Source: JADFQT01 sp965216025 (GTDB lineage Bacteria; Chloroflexota; Dehalococcoidia; Lucifugimonadales; UBA3495). From it: a stretch of DNA of 64,000 nt. The stretch lies in contig CBDCEX010000018.1 in NCBI GenBank assembly GCA_965216025.1, forward strand, positions 620,001-684,000. Reading direction: 5' to 3'. Positions 40,554 to 48,606 of this stretch are shown here, piece after piece. Each line of letters begins with the position of its first letter. The stretch's first letter is position 1. The notes beneath the pieces are model-generated. The model was not told the origin of the DNA, ran no database searches, and saw only the letters and a program-made list of their open reading frames with translations. A program made the translations under genes and the position numbers.

Positions 40554-41984
40554 GTAAGTGTTCAGATTTGAGGGGAAGCGAGCAACCGGCGGCATTCCAG
40601 GAGGGGATTGAGACCTCTGGCCCGCCAGGTGCCAAAGAGGGATGCCAAGGTCATCTTGCTGTCGGTGCCCTGCCCTGAGCGGGTGCCGCCGCTGATCTTG
40701 CGACTGGTTACCAGATGCCGCAGGCTCCGCTCGGCGGCGTTGTTGTCTGAGGGCACGGCTGGGTCCGACACGAAGACAAACAGTTCCTTGATGAACCGTT
40801 CCATGCGCCGGCAGAGCTTGGCCTGAACCGCCAGGGGATCTTTAAGGAAAGGCCGCGCCAAGACCATTAGTTTCTCCTCCAGCATTAGCTGGGTGCGATG
40901 GCCTGGCTGGGCTCGGGGAAGGACCGAGGCCTTGGCCTCCGTGTAGACCTGGTGAACCGCCTCGGCCCACTGAGCCAGCCCAGCGTCTTCTGGGTACAAC
41001 CCTTTCAGGTCATGGATATCCCGCAGCAGATGAGCCCAGCACCGTTGCTTCAGGCCCGGGTAGTGGTTATAGGCGGCGTAGAAATCACTGACCAACACTC
41101 CGCTGAAGGAGGAATCCAGCACCTCATCCACCACCCCCTTATCCCGACCCCGACGCAGGAAGTATCGTTCGCTGGGAGTGCTGAAGGTCCAAACATAGCC
41201 GTTGCTCCCGTCCTGGCGCCAGCCGGTTTCGTCGCCCTGCACCACGGGACTGGCGCGGACTTGCTCGAGCACCTCTCGCACCGCCGTCTCAGCCTGACGG
41301 GCTACTCCATGGACGGCCTGGACGATGGCACCAACACTCAGGTGCAACTGATGGACGGTCTCCAGGTACCATTGGATGATTCTTATGGGCAACCGTCCCT
41401 CCTCCCGCAGGGTCACCATCAGGCTTACCAGATTGACCCCCAGGCGCTGCTGGCCCAGAACCACCCCCTGCAGGGCCTCTTTGGGCAGCCGGCGCCGCTG
41501 GCATACCGGACAGATGCGGGCTACCAGGGCGTGCTCGGTCACTTCTACCGGAGCCACCGGTAGCTCAATGACTTCCCGAGTTCGCTGTACCCATCCGCCG
41601 TTCAGGTGAGTCCCGCAGTCGGGACAGACCGCCACGGCATGCTCCACCCGCCGGGTAGGAGTCATGCGCTGGCGGGCGAAGCCATGGCGGCGCGGCTTTC
41701 TGGGCTCCTTTTTCTCCGGCGCTTGCCGGCTGGAGTGCGGCTGATTACCCGGCATCCCCGACGACCCGCGCCGGTTGGGACGGGATTCCAGAACCCCAAT
41801 CCGCCTTTGCAAATCGGCAATGACTGCCCGCTGGCCGGCAATTATCTCCAGCAGAGTTTCGCGACTCGCCGCGTTCAGGTCTAGTTCAGTGTCCACCTCC
41901 CTGGTATGCCACAACTCCCCCGGCCATGCCAGCGTTTTTCCAACGGCTTTGAGCCAATTCACCTCATCAAGTCTGAACAGTTAC
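40554..41984 (-). mobile_element. IS66-family insertion sequence, copy 1 (single-transposase type)
   Basis: A 1431-bp element with inverted ends (GTAACTGTTCAG... and GTAAGTGTTCAG...), flanked by a perfect 8-bp duplication AACGGGTA (40546-40553 and 41985-41992), typical for IS66. It contains only the large transposase gene; the accessory TnpA and TnpB genes of classical IS66 are absent. Confidence 0.93.
40562..41962 (-). CDS. IS66-family transposase, copy 1
   Basis: A 466-residue transposase. Order: N-terminal leucine-zipper-like region (residues ~33-60), a zinc finger with CPDCG (113-117) and CPVC (151-154), then the DDE domain with D244 (QGDETGW), D293 (VSDFYAAY) and E411 (NNAAERSLR). Its start codon is GTG near the element end. 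The frame is intact and nearly identical to copies 2-4, indicating recent transposition. Confidence 0.95.
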   Translation of the reverse strand: MNWLKAVGKTLAWPGELWHTREVDTELDLNAASRETLLEIIAGQRAVIADLQRRIGVLESRPNRRGSSGMPGNQPHSSRQAPEKKEPRKPRRHGFARQRMTPTRRVEHAVAVCPDCGTHLNGGWVQRTREVIELPVAPVEVTEHALVARICPVCQRRRLPKEALQGVVLGQQRLGVNLVSLMVTLREEGRLPIRIIQWYLETVHQLHLSVGAIVQAVHGVARQAETAVREVLEQVRASPVVQGDETGWRQDGSNGYVWTFSTPSERYFLRRGRDKGVVDEVLDSSFSGVLVSDFYAAYNHYPGLKQRCWAHLLRDIHDLKGLYPEDAGLAQWAEAVHQVYTEAKASVLPRAQPGHRTQLMLEEKLMVLARPFLKDPLAVQAKLCRRMERFIKELFVFVSDPAVPSDNNAAERSLRHLVTSRKISGGTRSGQGTDSKMTLASLFGTWRARGLNPLLECRRLLASPQI

Positions 41985-42087
41985 AACGGGTAACCCCGCT
42001 TGCACCAGGGTCCATCCAGCAACTAAGATACCTCTACCTAAATACTTTTCCTTAGGCCCCAACATCCCACCGGAAAGAGGCCCGCCC

Positions 42088-43395
42088 ATGCTCCCGCTGA
42101 ACGTTTTTCCAGATACCACCAAGATTGACGAACAGGGTCAGCTGACCCTTGGGGGCTGCAACACGCTGGACCTGGCCCAGGAGTACGGGACGCCGGTGTA
42201 TGTCTTCGACGAAGAGACCCTGCGGAGCCGCTGTCGCAGCTTTGTGCGGGAGTTCGACCAACGCGCTCCCGGGACTCAGGTGCTCTATGCGTCGAAAGCC
42301 TATATCAATCCGGCCCTGGTGCGAATTCTTAACGAAGAAGGGCTGGGCCTGGACGTGGTTTCCGGCGGGGAATTGGCGGTGGCTCTGGGCGGCGGCCTGC
42401 CCGCTGAGCGGGTGTATTTCCACGGCAACAACAAGACCCCCCAGGAGTTGGCGGAGGCTGTGGAACAGGGTATTGGCCGGGTGGTGGTGGACAGTTTCCA
42501 CGAGCTGGAATTGCTGAATCGCATCGCCTCAGATGCTGGGAAGACCCAGGATATTCTAATTCGAGTGTCGCCCGGCATCGACCCCCACACGCACGCTTAC
42601 ACCACAACGGGCATCATCGACTCAAAGTTTGGGCTTTCCATACAGACCGGCCACGCGGCGGTCGGCATTCGCCAGGCTTTAAGCGCCTCCCATTTGCAGC
42701 TCCGAGGGCTCCACTTCCACCTGGGCTCACCGATTTTTGAATTGGAGCCCTACCGGGCCGCCACCGATTTGGTGTTGCGGTTCGCCGCCGAGTTTCGAGA
42801 GGAGGGTTGGAACCTGCAGGAGTTCAGCCCCGGCGGCGGGTTCGCCATTGCCTACACCCGAGACCAGCAGCCTCCAGCGGTGAGTGAGTACGCTGAGGCC
42901 ATCGTATCCACCATGGATGCTACCTGCTCGGACCTGGGCATGCCCCGCCCCAAGTTGATTGTAGAGCCGGGGAGGTCAATAGTGGGTCCGGCCGGAGTGG
43001 CCCTTTACCGTATCGGCGCCATCAAAGAGATTCCCGGGGTTCGAAAATACGTCAGTGTGGACGGCGGCATGGGGGACAATATTCGCCCGGCGCTGTATCA
43101 GGCGGCTTATGAAGTGGTATCGGCGGGCAAAGCCACCTGGGAGTCCGACGATCTGGTGACCATTGCCGGCAAATACTGCGAATCGGGAGATGTATTGGCC
43201 TGGGATGTAATGCTGCCAACCGCGGAGAGCGGCGACGTCATCGCCATACCGGCGGCTGGGGCCTACTGCCCCTCCATGGCCAGCAATTACAACCTGAACC
43301 CTAGGCCGCCCATAGTGCTGGTCAAAGATGGCCAGAGCCGGTTAATCCGTCGCCGCGAAAGCTACCAGGATATGATGCTCTGCGACGTTGTCTGA
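42088..43395 (+). CDS. lysA: Diaminopimelate decarboxylase
   Basis: LysA converts meso-diaminopimelate to lysine with PLP. The 435-residue alanine-racemase-fold enzyme shows the PLP lysine in QVLYASKAYINPALV, GGELAVALGGG, the HFHLGSPIFELE segment (usually HCHIGSQ), EPGRSIVGPAGVALYRIG and the cysteine motif KYCESGDVLAWD. ATG 42088 follows AAAGAGG. It overlaps the holB frame, though the likely holB start is 80 bases downstream. dapA, asd and dapB of the same pathway lie at 48.6-60.2 kb. Confidence 0.95.
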   Translation: MLPLNVFPDTTKIDEQGQLTLGGCNTLDLAQEYGTPVYVFDEETLRSRCRSFVREFDQRAPGTQVLYASKAYINPALVRILNEEGLGLDVVSGGELAVALGGGLPAERVYFHGNNKTPQELAEAVEQGIGRVVVDSFHELELLNRIASDAGKTQDILIRVSPGIDPHTHAYTTTGIIDSKFGLSIQTGHAAVGIRQALSASHLQLRGLHFHLGSPIFELEPYRAATDLVLRFAAEFREEGWNLQEFSPGGGFAIAYTRDQQPPAVSEYAEAIVSTMDATCSDLGMPRPKLIVEPGRSIVGPAGVALYRIGAIKEIPGVRKYVSVDGGMGDNIRPALYQAAYEVVSAGKATWESDDLVTIAGKYCESGDVLAWDVMLPTAESGDVIAIPAAGAYCPSMASNYNLNPRPPIVLVKDGQSRLIRRRESYQDMMLCDVV

Positions 43396-43474
43396 TCCGC
43401 CCCTAACCGATAAATCCGGCCAAAAATTCCGTACACCTCCTGAACAGTCTGATTCACCTATAGGGAACCCAGCC

Positions 43475-44488
43475 ATGTGGCAGTTGTACGGCCAGGATCA
43501 CATTCTGAGCCAATTGCAGCCCAGCCTGGAGTTGGGCCAATTGGCCCATGCCTATCTGCTAGTGGGTCCTCCCCATATCGGGAAAATGTCCCTGGCCATC
43601 CATTTAGCCCAGAGCGTGAATTGCCTTGAGGGATCAGGCGCCCCATGCGGCGCCTGCGGGCAATGTGCGAGAATCCTCCGAGGGCAGCACGCTGACGTAC
43701 GAATTATCACGGTTTTCCAACCGGAAGATAGCCGGGCGACCCGCACGGTGATCGGCATCGGCGATGTCAAGGAGGCACTGCATCAGGCGAACCTGAAGCC
43801 CTACGAAGGTTCGTGCAGCGTGCTCATATTCGACGGGGTGGAGTCGATGAGTGAAGAGGCCGCCAACGCCCTGCTTAAAACCCTGGAAGAGCCTCCGCCT
43901 CAGGTCCTGATCCTGCTGCTGACCGCCAACGAAGAGGCGCTGCTATCCACCATCCGCTCCCGCTGCCGCCGCCTGGATTTGCGCCCGGTGCCCAAGCAGC
44001 AGCTAGCCGAGCGCCTGGTGGCCGAGCACAACGCCGAGCCGGAGTTGGCGGAGCGGCTGGCGCGACTGTCTCGGGGCTGTCCCGGCTGGGCCATCAGCGC
44101 TCTGGCCGACCCTCGGATTTTGGAGGAGCGAGAGGAGCAACTGGCGCAGGTTCAGGAGGTTACCCAGGCAAACCTGGAGGGGCGCTTTGCCTTCGCCTCC
44201 GATCTGGCAGTGCGGTTCGGCCGGGATCGGGAATCCTCTCGGCAGACGCTGTTTCTTTGGCTGCGCTGGTGGCGCGACCTGCTACTGGTCAAGGAGGGAG
44301 CCGAGGAATACGTGAATAACCAGGACCAGCTCTCTCAGCTACGGCTGCAGGCAGCCAATCTTACGGGCCCCCAGGTGGTGAGCTTCCTAAGGGCTCTGGT
44401 GGAAACGCTGGAGGCACTGGATGACAATGCCAACCCCCGATTGGCGCTGGAGGTGCTGATGCTGAGCCTGCCCGCGCCCGGATCCTAA
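43475..44488 (+). CDS. holB: DNA polymerase III delta' subunit
   Basis: HolB is the clamp-loader delta' subunit. The 337-residue protein begins MWQLYGQDHILSQLQPSLEL, has a degenerate Walker A (GPPHIGKMSLAIHLA), a zinc-binding CGACGQCARILRG segment, FDGVESMSEEAANALLKTLEEPP, and the SRC motif in STIRSRCRRLDLRPV. The ATG at 43475 with AGGGAA upstream is preferred to the TTG at 43388, which would add 29 unusual residues and overlap lysA. It follows lysA directly. Confidence 0.9.
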   Translation: MWQLYGQDHILSQLQPSLELGQLAHAYLLVGPPHIGKMSLAIHLAQSVNCLEGSGAPCGACGQCARILRGQHADVRIITVFQPEDSRATRTVIGIGDVKEALHQANLKPYEGSCSVLIFDGVESMSEEAANALLKTLEEPPPQVLILLLTANEEALLSTIRSRCRRLDLRPVPKQQLAERLVAEHNAEPELAERLARLSRGCPGWAISALADPRILEEREEQLAQVQEVTQANLEGRFAFASDLAVRFGRDRESSRQTLFLWLRWWRDLLLVKEGAEEYVNNQDQLSQLRLQAANLTGPQVVSFLRALVETLEALDDNANPRLALEVLMLSLPAPGS

Positions 44489-44521
44489 TCCCATTTCAAT
44501 TTGGAGGGCGCGCGTTTTGGG

Positions 44522-45139
44522 CTAGGAGTTGCCGAGGGCCCAGGGCAAATAGGGGCGCCATTCATCCAGGATTACCCTATTTTGCAGCATGCGGTAGGGA
44601 TTGGGTTGGGGCGCCCGCGGTTCCCGGAACAGCTTCATCTTGGCTTCTTCCGGCGTGAAGCCGGCCTTGCGGAGGTTGCACTTGGAGCAAGCGGCCACCA
44701 CGTTTTCCCAGGTGTGCGCGCCCTTCTGTCGCCTCGGCACCACGTGGTCCAGGGTCAATTGCTGGCTTTTGGTGCCGCAATATTGGCAGGTGTACTGGTC
44801 CCTCAGGAAGATCTCTTTTTTGGAAAGCTTACGCGGAGCGAAGGGCCGCTTGACCAGGTAGGCCAACCGGATAATTGATGGCACATCAACCACTGTTGAT
44901 ACGGTGCGGACCTGTCCCCGATGGTTTTCCAGTAACTCCGCCTTCCCCTTACCCAGTAGGATTATCGCGCGGCGGGCCGTGGAGACATTTATCGGGACGT
45001 AGTTGAGGTTAAGGACCAAGACTGGCGAGGCTAAAACCCCCAAAGGCGCTGGCGACGGGCTGCGTCCACCGTCGTCAGCAACTGCCGCCTCAGACTCACC
45101 TTGACCAGCCTTGTGCTTTGCGGCCACTGGCCTCAGCAC
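44522..45139 (-). CDS. HNH endonuclease
   Basis: A 205-residue protein with a C-terminal HNH domain: CQYCG (metal-binding Cys pair), LTLDHVVPRRQKGAHTWENV with the catalytic His/Asn elements, and ACSKCNLRKAG (second Cys pair). The N-terminal half (VLNLNYVPINVSTARRAIIL) matches the McrA/HNH family often found next to housekeeping genes in many bacteria. The first ~30 residues are poorly conserved, so the start could be internal. DNA target unknown; no methyltransferase partner is adjacent. Confidence 0.88.
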   Translation of the reverse strand: MLRPVAAKHKAGQGESEAAVADDGGRSPSPAPLGVLASPVLVLNLNYVPINVSTARRAIILLGKGKAELLENHRGQVRTVSTVVDVPSIIRLAYLVKRPFAPRKLSKKEIFLRDQYTCQYCGTKSQQLTLDHVVPRRQKGAHTWENVVAACSKCNLRKAGFTPEEAKMKLFREPRAPQPNPYRMLQNRVILDEWRPYLPWALGNS

Positions 45140-45282
45140 CTCGCTTAGCTACAAATTCAGAAAATCGTACTACAAGTATATACCAGATTAGCAATGCATC
45201 GGACATCTGCGCGACCAGCGGCAAAAGCTGTGAGCCACGCGCCATACCCTGCTTAGAGCCTGTGTGAGGAGAAGTAGGCCGC

Positions 45283-45326
45283 AAGAAAAGCCCCAACCCC
45301 ATCCTTGGCAAGATGGGATTAGGGGA
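45283..45326 (-). terminator. Intrinsic terminator downstream of cvpA
   Basis: Read on the minus strand, CCCCTAATCCCATC pairs imperfectly with GATGGGGTTGGGG and is followed by CTTTTCTT. It lies 30 bases beyond the cvpA stop. The rest of 45140-45354 has no gene. Confidence 0.65.
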
Positions 45327-45354
45327 GGTCGAAGATAGGGGTCGCCCGGTGAAC

Positions 45355-45960
45355 TTACTGAGGCGGAAATCCCTCCAGATGGCCGGATTTGTCTTCCTGC
45401 TTCAGCTTTTCCACCCTTCCTTTAAACTCTCCAGCGCCGTCCTGCAGCCCGCCCTGCAACCCCCTGGCCTTCTCTTCCCAATCTCCGGGCACCAGTTTCA
45501 CCGCCCTTAGGGTAACGCCAAAATTGTCGGCCATGAAAGATCCCAAGGGAGATTCGGCGATGTCGGTCTGGACCCGCCCTACCGAAAAATGTTGTAACCC
45601 GGTTAGAATCCCCGACAGGAAGAGGAATCCCACGAAGATGCCGATGACCATGCCAGATAGATGGTCCACCGGACCGGCCAAGGGAATCACCTTGGATACG
45701 GTGTGCAGGAGGACGCTCAGCCAGGCTGAGAGTAGAATCAAGGCCAGGAATATCGCGATGAAGGCGATAATCGTCTGTACGTTTTCATTCTCGGACAGAA
45801 ACGAGAAAAGGTTCCCCACCGGCTCGGCAATTCGGCTGGAGAGAGCCAGACCGAGAATTATCACCACCAGTGGCACTATCATGCCGATCAACCCAGACTT
45901 GAAGCCCCATAACGCCATCAGTCCCCACACAACCAACACCAAAATATCTACCCAGTTCAT
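45355..45960 (-). CDS. cvpA: CvpA family membrane protein
   Basis: A 201-residue protein with four hydrophobic segments: WVDILVLVVWGLMALWGF, LIGMIVPLVVIILGLALS, TIIAFIAIFLALILLSAWL and MVIGIFVGFLFLSGILTGL. The start MNWVDILVLVVWGLMALWGF...GLIG is characteristic of the CvpA/colicin V production family. A hydrophilic coiled C-terminus (EFKGRVEKLKQEDKSG) follows. CvpA proteins affect envelope stress and colicin secretion; mechanism unclear. A 40-bp tandem repeat array lies in its upstream region. Confidence 0.85.
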   Translation of the reverse strand: MNWVDILVLVVWGLMALWGFKSGLIGMIVPLVVIILGLALSSRIAEPVGNLFSFLSENENVQTIIAFIAIFLALILLSAWLSVLLHTVSKVIPLAGPVDHLSGMVIGIFVGFLFLSGILTGLQHFSVGRVQTDIAESPLGSFMADNFGVTLRAVKLVPGDWEEKARGLQGGLQDGAGEFKGRVEKLKQEDKSGHLEGFPPQ

Positions 45961-46053
45961 AGCTGTGCCTCTTGTCGCGCGTTTCCGGGGGAATCTGGAT
46001 CAAATTTTATCACTGCGAACTCACGAAGAACGCACTTTTCGACGCCTTCTATC

Positions 46054-46202
46054 AAAGGTTTGGCACAACTCGCCTCACTTTCAAAGGGATGGCAAAGGTT
46101 TGGCACAACTCGCCTCACTTTCAAAGGGATGGCAAAGGTTTGGCACAACTCGCCTCACTCGCAAAGGGGTGGCAAAGGTTTGGCACAACTCGCCTCACTT
46201 TC
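46054..46202. repeat. 40-bp tandem repeat array upstream of cvpA
   Basis: Four direct repeats start at 46054, 46094, 46134 and 46174, each beginning AAAGGTTTGGCACAACTCGC. The period is exactly 40 bp; the third has a few substitutions and the fourth is truncated. Units abut without spacers, so it is not a CRISPR. It fills the space between the PAP2 stop and the cvpA start, in cvpA's leader or promoter region. Confidence 0.92.
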
Positions 46203-46213
46203 CCGCAAGCCCG

Positions 46214-46897
46214 CTATATCTTGTATAACAATCCTCTCCGCAGCGAGGTTAGCAGCCAAACTGCCAGCAGACCGTACATATAGCCCCCAAAACCGTCACT
46301 GGGCCAGTGCAGCCCCAAATAAACCCGGGACCACCCGACAGCTAAAATGAGCAGCCCCAAAACAACCAGCACACTCCGCCGGATCAATGGGGATTGAATC
46401 GACTCTTCGGCCAGCCAGATCAGCAGACCCCCGAAGATCGCGGCGAAGAGAGCATGCCCGCTGGGGAAACTAAGCGAAGTGGGAGCTGTATTAAGTAACA
46501 AATATTCCGGAAGTAGTAGAAATTCCGATCTGGTTCTCCCCACCACCAGTTTTAGCAGAATGCCGGCCTCGAAGGGTACCAAGCTGAGCAGCATCATTAC
46601 CGCCACGTCGCGCCGCCGCCACACCAGCAGCAGGAATACAGCTACTCCCACCATACTCAAGATGATTGGGGTATCTCCCAAATGTGATACCGTCATCGCG
46701 GCTTTCGTCAGCCAGGGGGATTGCTGGCCTTGCAGCCAGAGAAGGAGGGGCAAGTCGCCGGGGAAGCTGGCGAAAAGGGAAGCGAGAACGAAGAGGAGCA
46801 GCGTGAGAAGAGCCAGTACCAACTTGAGCCGGAGCATCCAATCCCGGAGCGTCCAAACATTATTACAGAGGCTAGTTGCCAAATCTTGCCACCACAT
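46214..46897 (-). CDS. PAP2-family phosphatase (membrane)
   Basis: A 227-residue integral membrane phosphatase with about five transmembrane helices. The PAP2 triad is visible: KLVVGRTR (first motif, degenerate KxxxxxxRP), SLSFPSGHALFAAIFGG (PSGH) and SRVYLGLHWPSDGFGG (SRxxxxxHxxxD). Likely substrates are phosphatidate or undecaprenyl diphosphate. It diverges from cmk and lies upstream of cvpA. Confidence 0.9.
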   Translation of the reverse strand: MWWQDLATSLCNNVWTLRDWMLRLKLVLALLTLLLFVLASLFASFPGDLPLLLWLQGQQSPWLTKAAMTVSHLGDTPIILSMVGVAVFLLLVWRRRDVAVMMLLSLVPFEAGILLKLVVGRTRSEFLLLPEYLLLNTAPTSLSFPSGHALFAAIFGGLLIWLAEESIQSPLIRRSVLVVLGLLILAVGWSRVYLGLHWPSDGFGGYMYGLLAVWLLTSLRRGLLYKI

Positions 46898-46957
46898 TTC
46901 GACAATTTATACCAGCCGAGTCTCTGGCAGCAACAAGTGGCGGCATGGCTCTGATGC

Positions 46958-46963
46958 TATAAT
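46958..46963 (+). promoter_or_regulatory. -10-like element upstream of cmk
   Basis: TATAAT lies 28 bases before the cmk TTG. No good -35 element is visible at 17 bp. Confidence 0.35.
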
Positions 46964-46991
46964 TCGCTCTAAAAGGCCGGGAGCAGGCGCG

Positions 46992-47702
46992 TTGGGCGAA
47001 GTGACTCAGGTAATCGCCATAGACGGTCCGGTAGCCGCGGGGAAGACCACGGTGGGTAGGGAGCTGGCCAGAAGGCTGGACCTCGACTACCTGGACACCG
47101 GCGTCATGTACCGGGCCATCACCTGGCTTGCCCTCCGGCGGAAAGTATCTATCGCGGATGAAGCCGGCCTGGGCCGCTTGGCTCAAGAGAGCCCCATACG
47201 CCTGGCCGGTCAGGATAGCAGCACGGTATTCGTTTCCGGAGAGCGGGTTGGGCCGGAACTTTGGGAACCCAAGGTGGTCCGGAACGTGTCCCAGGTCGCC
47301 CGGGTGCCGGAAGTGCGCCGCGCCCTGGTGGAACAGCAGCGGGCCCTGGCAGCCGAGGGACGAATGGTCATGGTGGGAAGGGATATTGGCACTGTGGTCC
47401 TGCCCAATGCCGACTTGAAGCTATTCATCACTGCTTCGGCGGAAGTGCGGGCCCACCGGCGTTGGCAAGAGCTGCGGGACCAGGGGCAGGACCCGGATTT
47501 GGACCAGGTCCTTCAAGAAACCCGGGAGCGGGACCGTATCGACTCCCAGCGGGCCGACTCCCCGCTAATCCCGGCGAAGGACGCCGTGCTGGTCGAAACC
47601 GATGAATTGAGCGCCGAACAGGTGACCGACTTAATTATTCAGCAGGTCCGGGTACAAATCCAAAAGCAGGCCCAGCAAAATTCCAGGCCGGGCCGAAGAT
47701 GA
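46992..47702 (+). CDS. cmk: (d)CMP kinase
   Basis: Cmk phosphorylates CMP and dCMP. The 236-residue protein has the P-loop IDGPVAAGKTTVGRELARRL, YLDTGVMYRAITWLALR, VVMVGRDIGTVVLPNADLKL-type GRDIG, and RERDRIDSQRADSPLIPAKD. The start is TTG 46992 with GGGAG 8 bases upstream; GTG 47001 is an alternative. A longer open frame upstream is antisense to PAP2 and was not used. TATAAT at 46958-46963 may be its -10. It is followed closely by plsC. Confidence 0.92.
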   Translation: MGEVTQVIAIDGPVAAGKTTVGRELARRLDLDYLDTGVMYRAITWLALRRKVSIADEAGLGRLAQESPIRLAGQDSSTVFVSGERVGPELWEPKVVRNVSQVARVPEVRRALVEQQRALAAEGRMVMVGRDIGTVVLPNADLKLFITASAEVRAHRRWQELRDQGQDPDLDQVLQETRERDRIDSQRADSPLIPAKDAVLVETDELSAEQVTDLIIQQVRVQIQKQAQQNSRPGRR

Positions 47703-47712
47703 GTTGCCATAC

Positions 47713-48435
47713 ATGAGTTGGATTTACCGAGCCGGTCGTGCGGCAACTCGCTTTTGTCTCACCTTTTTTGGGCGGCTGGAGGTAACCGGTCAGGAATGCG
47801 TACCACCTTATGGTCCGCTGATCGTAGTATCCAATCACCTCTCCTACAACGACCCTCCCGCGCTGTTCGCCAGCCTGCCGCGCTCCCTTAACTATCTGGG
47901 CAAGGTGGAGCTATTTTCCAACCCGGTCAAAAGAACCGTCATGCGCTGGGTGGGTGTCTTTCCTCTGGACCGCAGCCGCATCGGCGTCGATGGGATGCGG
48001 ACGGCCCTTGAGCTGCTAGCTCAGGATAGGGCTCTGGTAATCTTCCCGGAAGGGAGAATCAGCCTGGACAAGACCCTGGAGCGGGCGAAGGTGGGAGCGG
48101 CTTTTCTGGCCATCAAGTCCCAGGCGCCGATTCTACCCGTGGGTATCAGTGGAACGGAAAAGTTTCCACCCTGGCGGATGATATTTCCCTTCCGCCGCTA
48201 CCGCGTGAATATTGGCCCGCCTTTTACGCCGCCGGTGCTGGAGGGAAGGGTCGGACGAGAGGCGATTAATGGCGTGGCTGAAATGATGATGAACCGCATT
48301 GCCGTTCTGCTGCCGGAGGAGTATCGGGGCGTCTATTCCTTAACCCACCAAGAGGCCCGGCACGCATCGACTGAGACGACTACGGGCGAGACCACCCCGG
48401 GCGATGCAGCTCCGGCCACCGACGTTCCAGCCTGA
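47713..48435 (+). CDS. plsC: 1-acyl-sn-glycerol-3-phosphate acyltransferase
   Basis: PlsC acylates lysophosphatidate to phosphatidate. The 240-residue protein has the catalytic VVSNHLSYNDPPALFASL (NHxxxxD), the ELLAQDRALVIFPEGRISLD motif and GAAFLAIKSQAPILPVGISG. A Thr/Ala-rich tail of about 25 residues follows the catalytic domain. ATG 47713 is chosen; a TTG at 47704 is possible. It starts within 10 bases of the cmk stop, so the two form an operon, and it functionally links with plsY and gpsA. Confidence 0.92.
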   Translation: MSWIYRAGRAATRFCLTFFGRLEVTGQECVPPYGPLIVVSNHLSYNDPPALFASLPRSLNYLGKVELFSNPVKRTVMRWVGVFPLDRSRIGVDGMRTALELLAQDRALVIFPEGRISLDKTLERAKVGAAFLAIKSQAPILPVGISGTEKFPPWRMIFPFRRYRVNIGPPFTPPVLEGRVGREAINGVAEMMMNRIAVLLPEEYRGVYSLTHQEARHASTETTTGETTPGDAAPATDVPA

Positions 48436-48437
48436 TG

Positions 48438-48505
48438 CCGGCCCTTCGACAGGCTCAGGGCCAACGGTTCTGGTTTCGTTCGTGGTGAGCCTGTCGAACC
48501 ATGAA
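48438..48505. repeat. Dispersed repeat (copy after plsC)
   Basis: GCCCTTCGACAGGCTCAGGG and GTGGTGAGCCTGTCGAACCA form the same inverted pair as in the other copies, able to fold into a long stem; it may also act as the plsC terminator. Confidence 0.7.
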
Positions 48506-48606
48506 CGATTGCTTCTCACCCAGCGCGTGCGCCCCGACTCACGACCTCCCATTTAGGCTGGTCTGGACCCGGGGCATTATATTTGGCCGAGAGAGGGTCC
48601 GATTCG

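Noticed and set aside
40898..41563. 221-residue frame conserved in all four IS66 copies on the opposite strand
   Set aside because: Its conservation follows from the near-identity of the copies; it is an antisense shadow with no known IS66 counterpart.
44522..45139. Restriction-modification system
   Set aside because: A lone HNH nuclease with housekeeping neighbours and no methyltransferase or specificity gene.
46054..46202. CRISPR array
   Set aside because: The 40-bp units abut without unique spacers and no cas genes are present.
46479..46991. N-terminal extension of the cmk frame
   Set aside because: Antisense to the PAP2 gene and not matching any Cmk; a TTG with a ribosome site at 46992 fits the family start.
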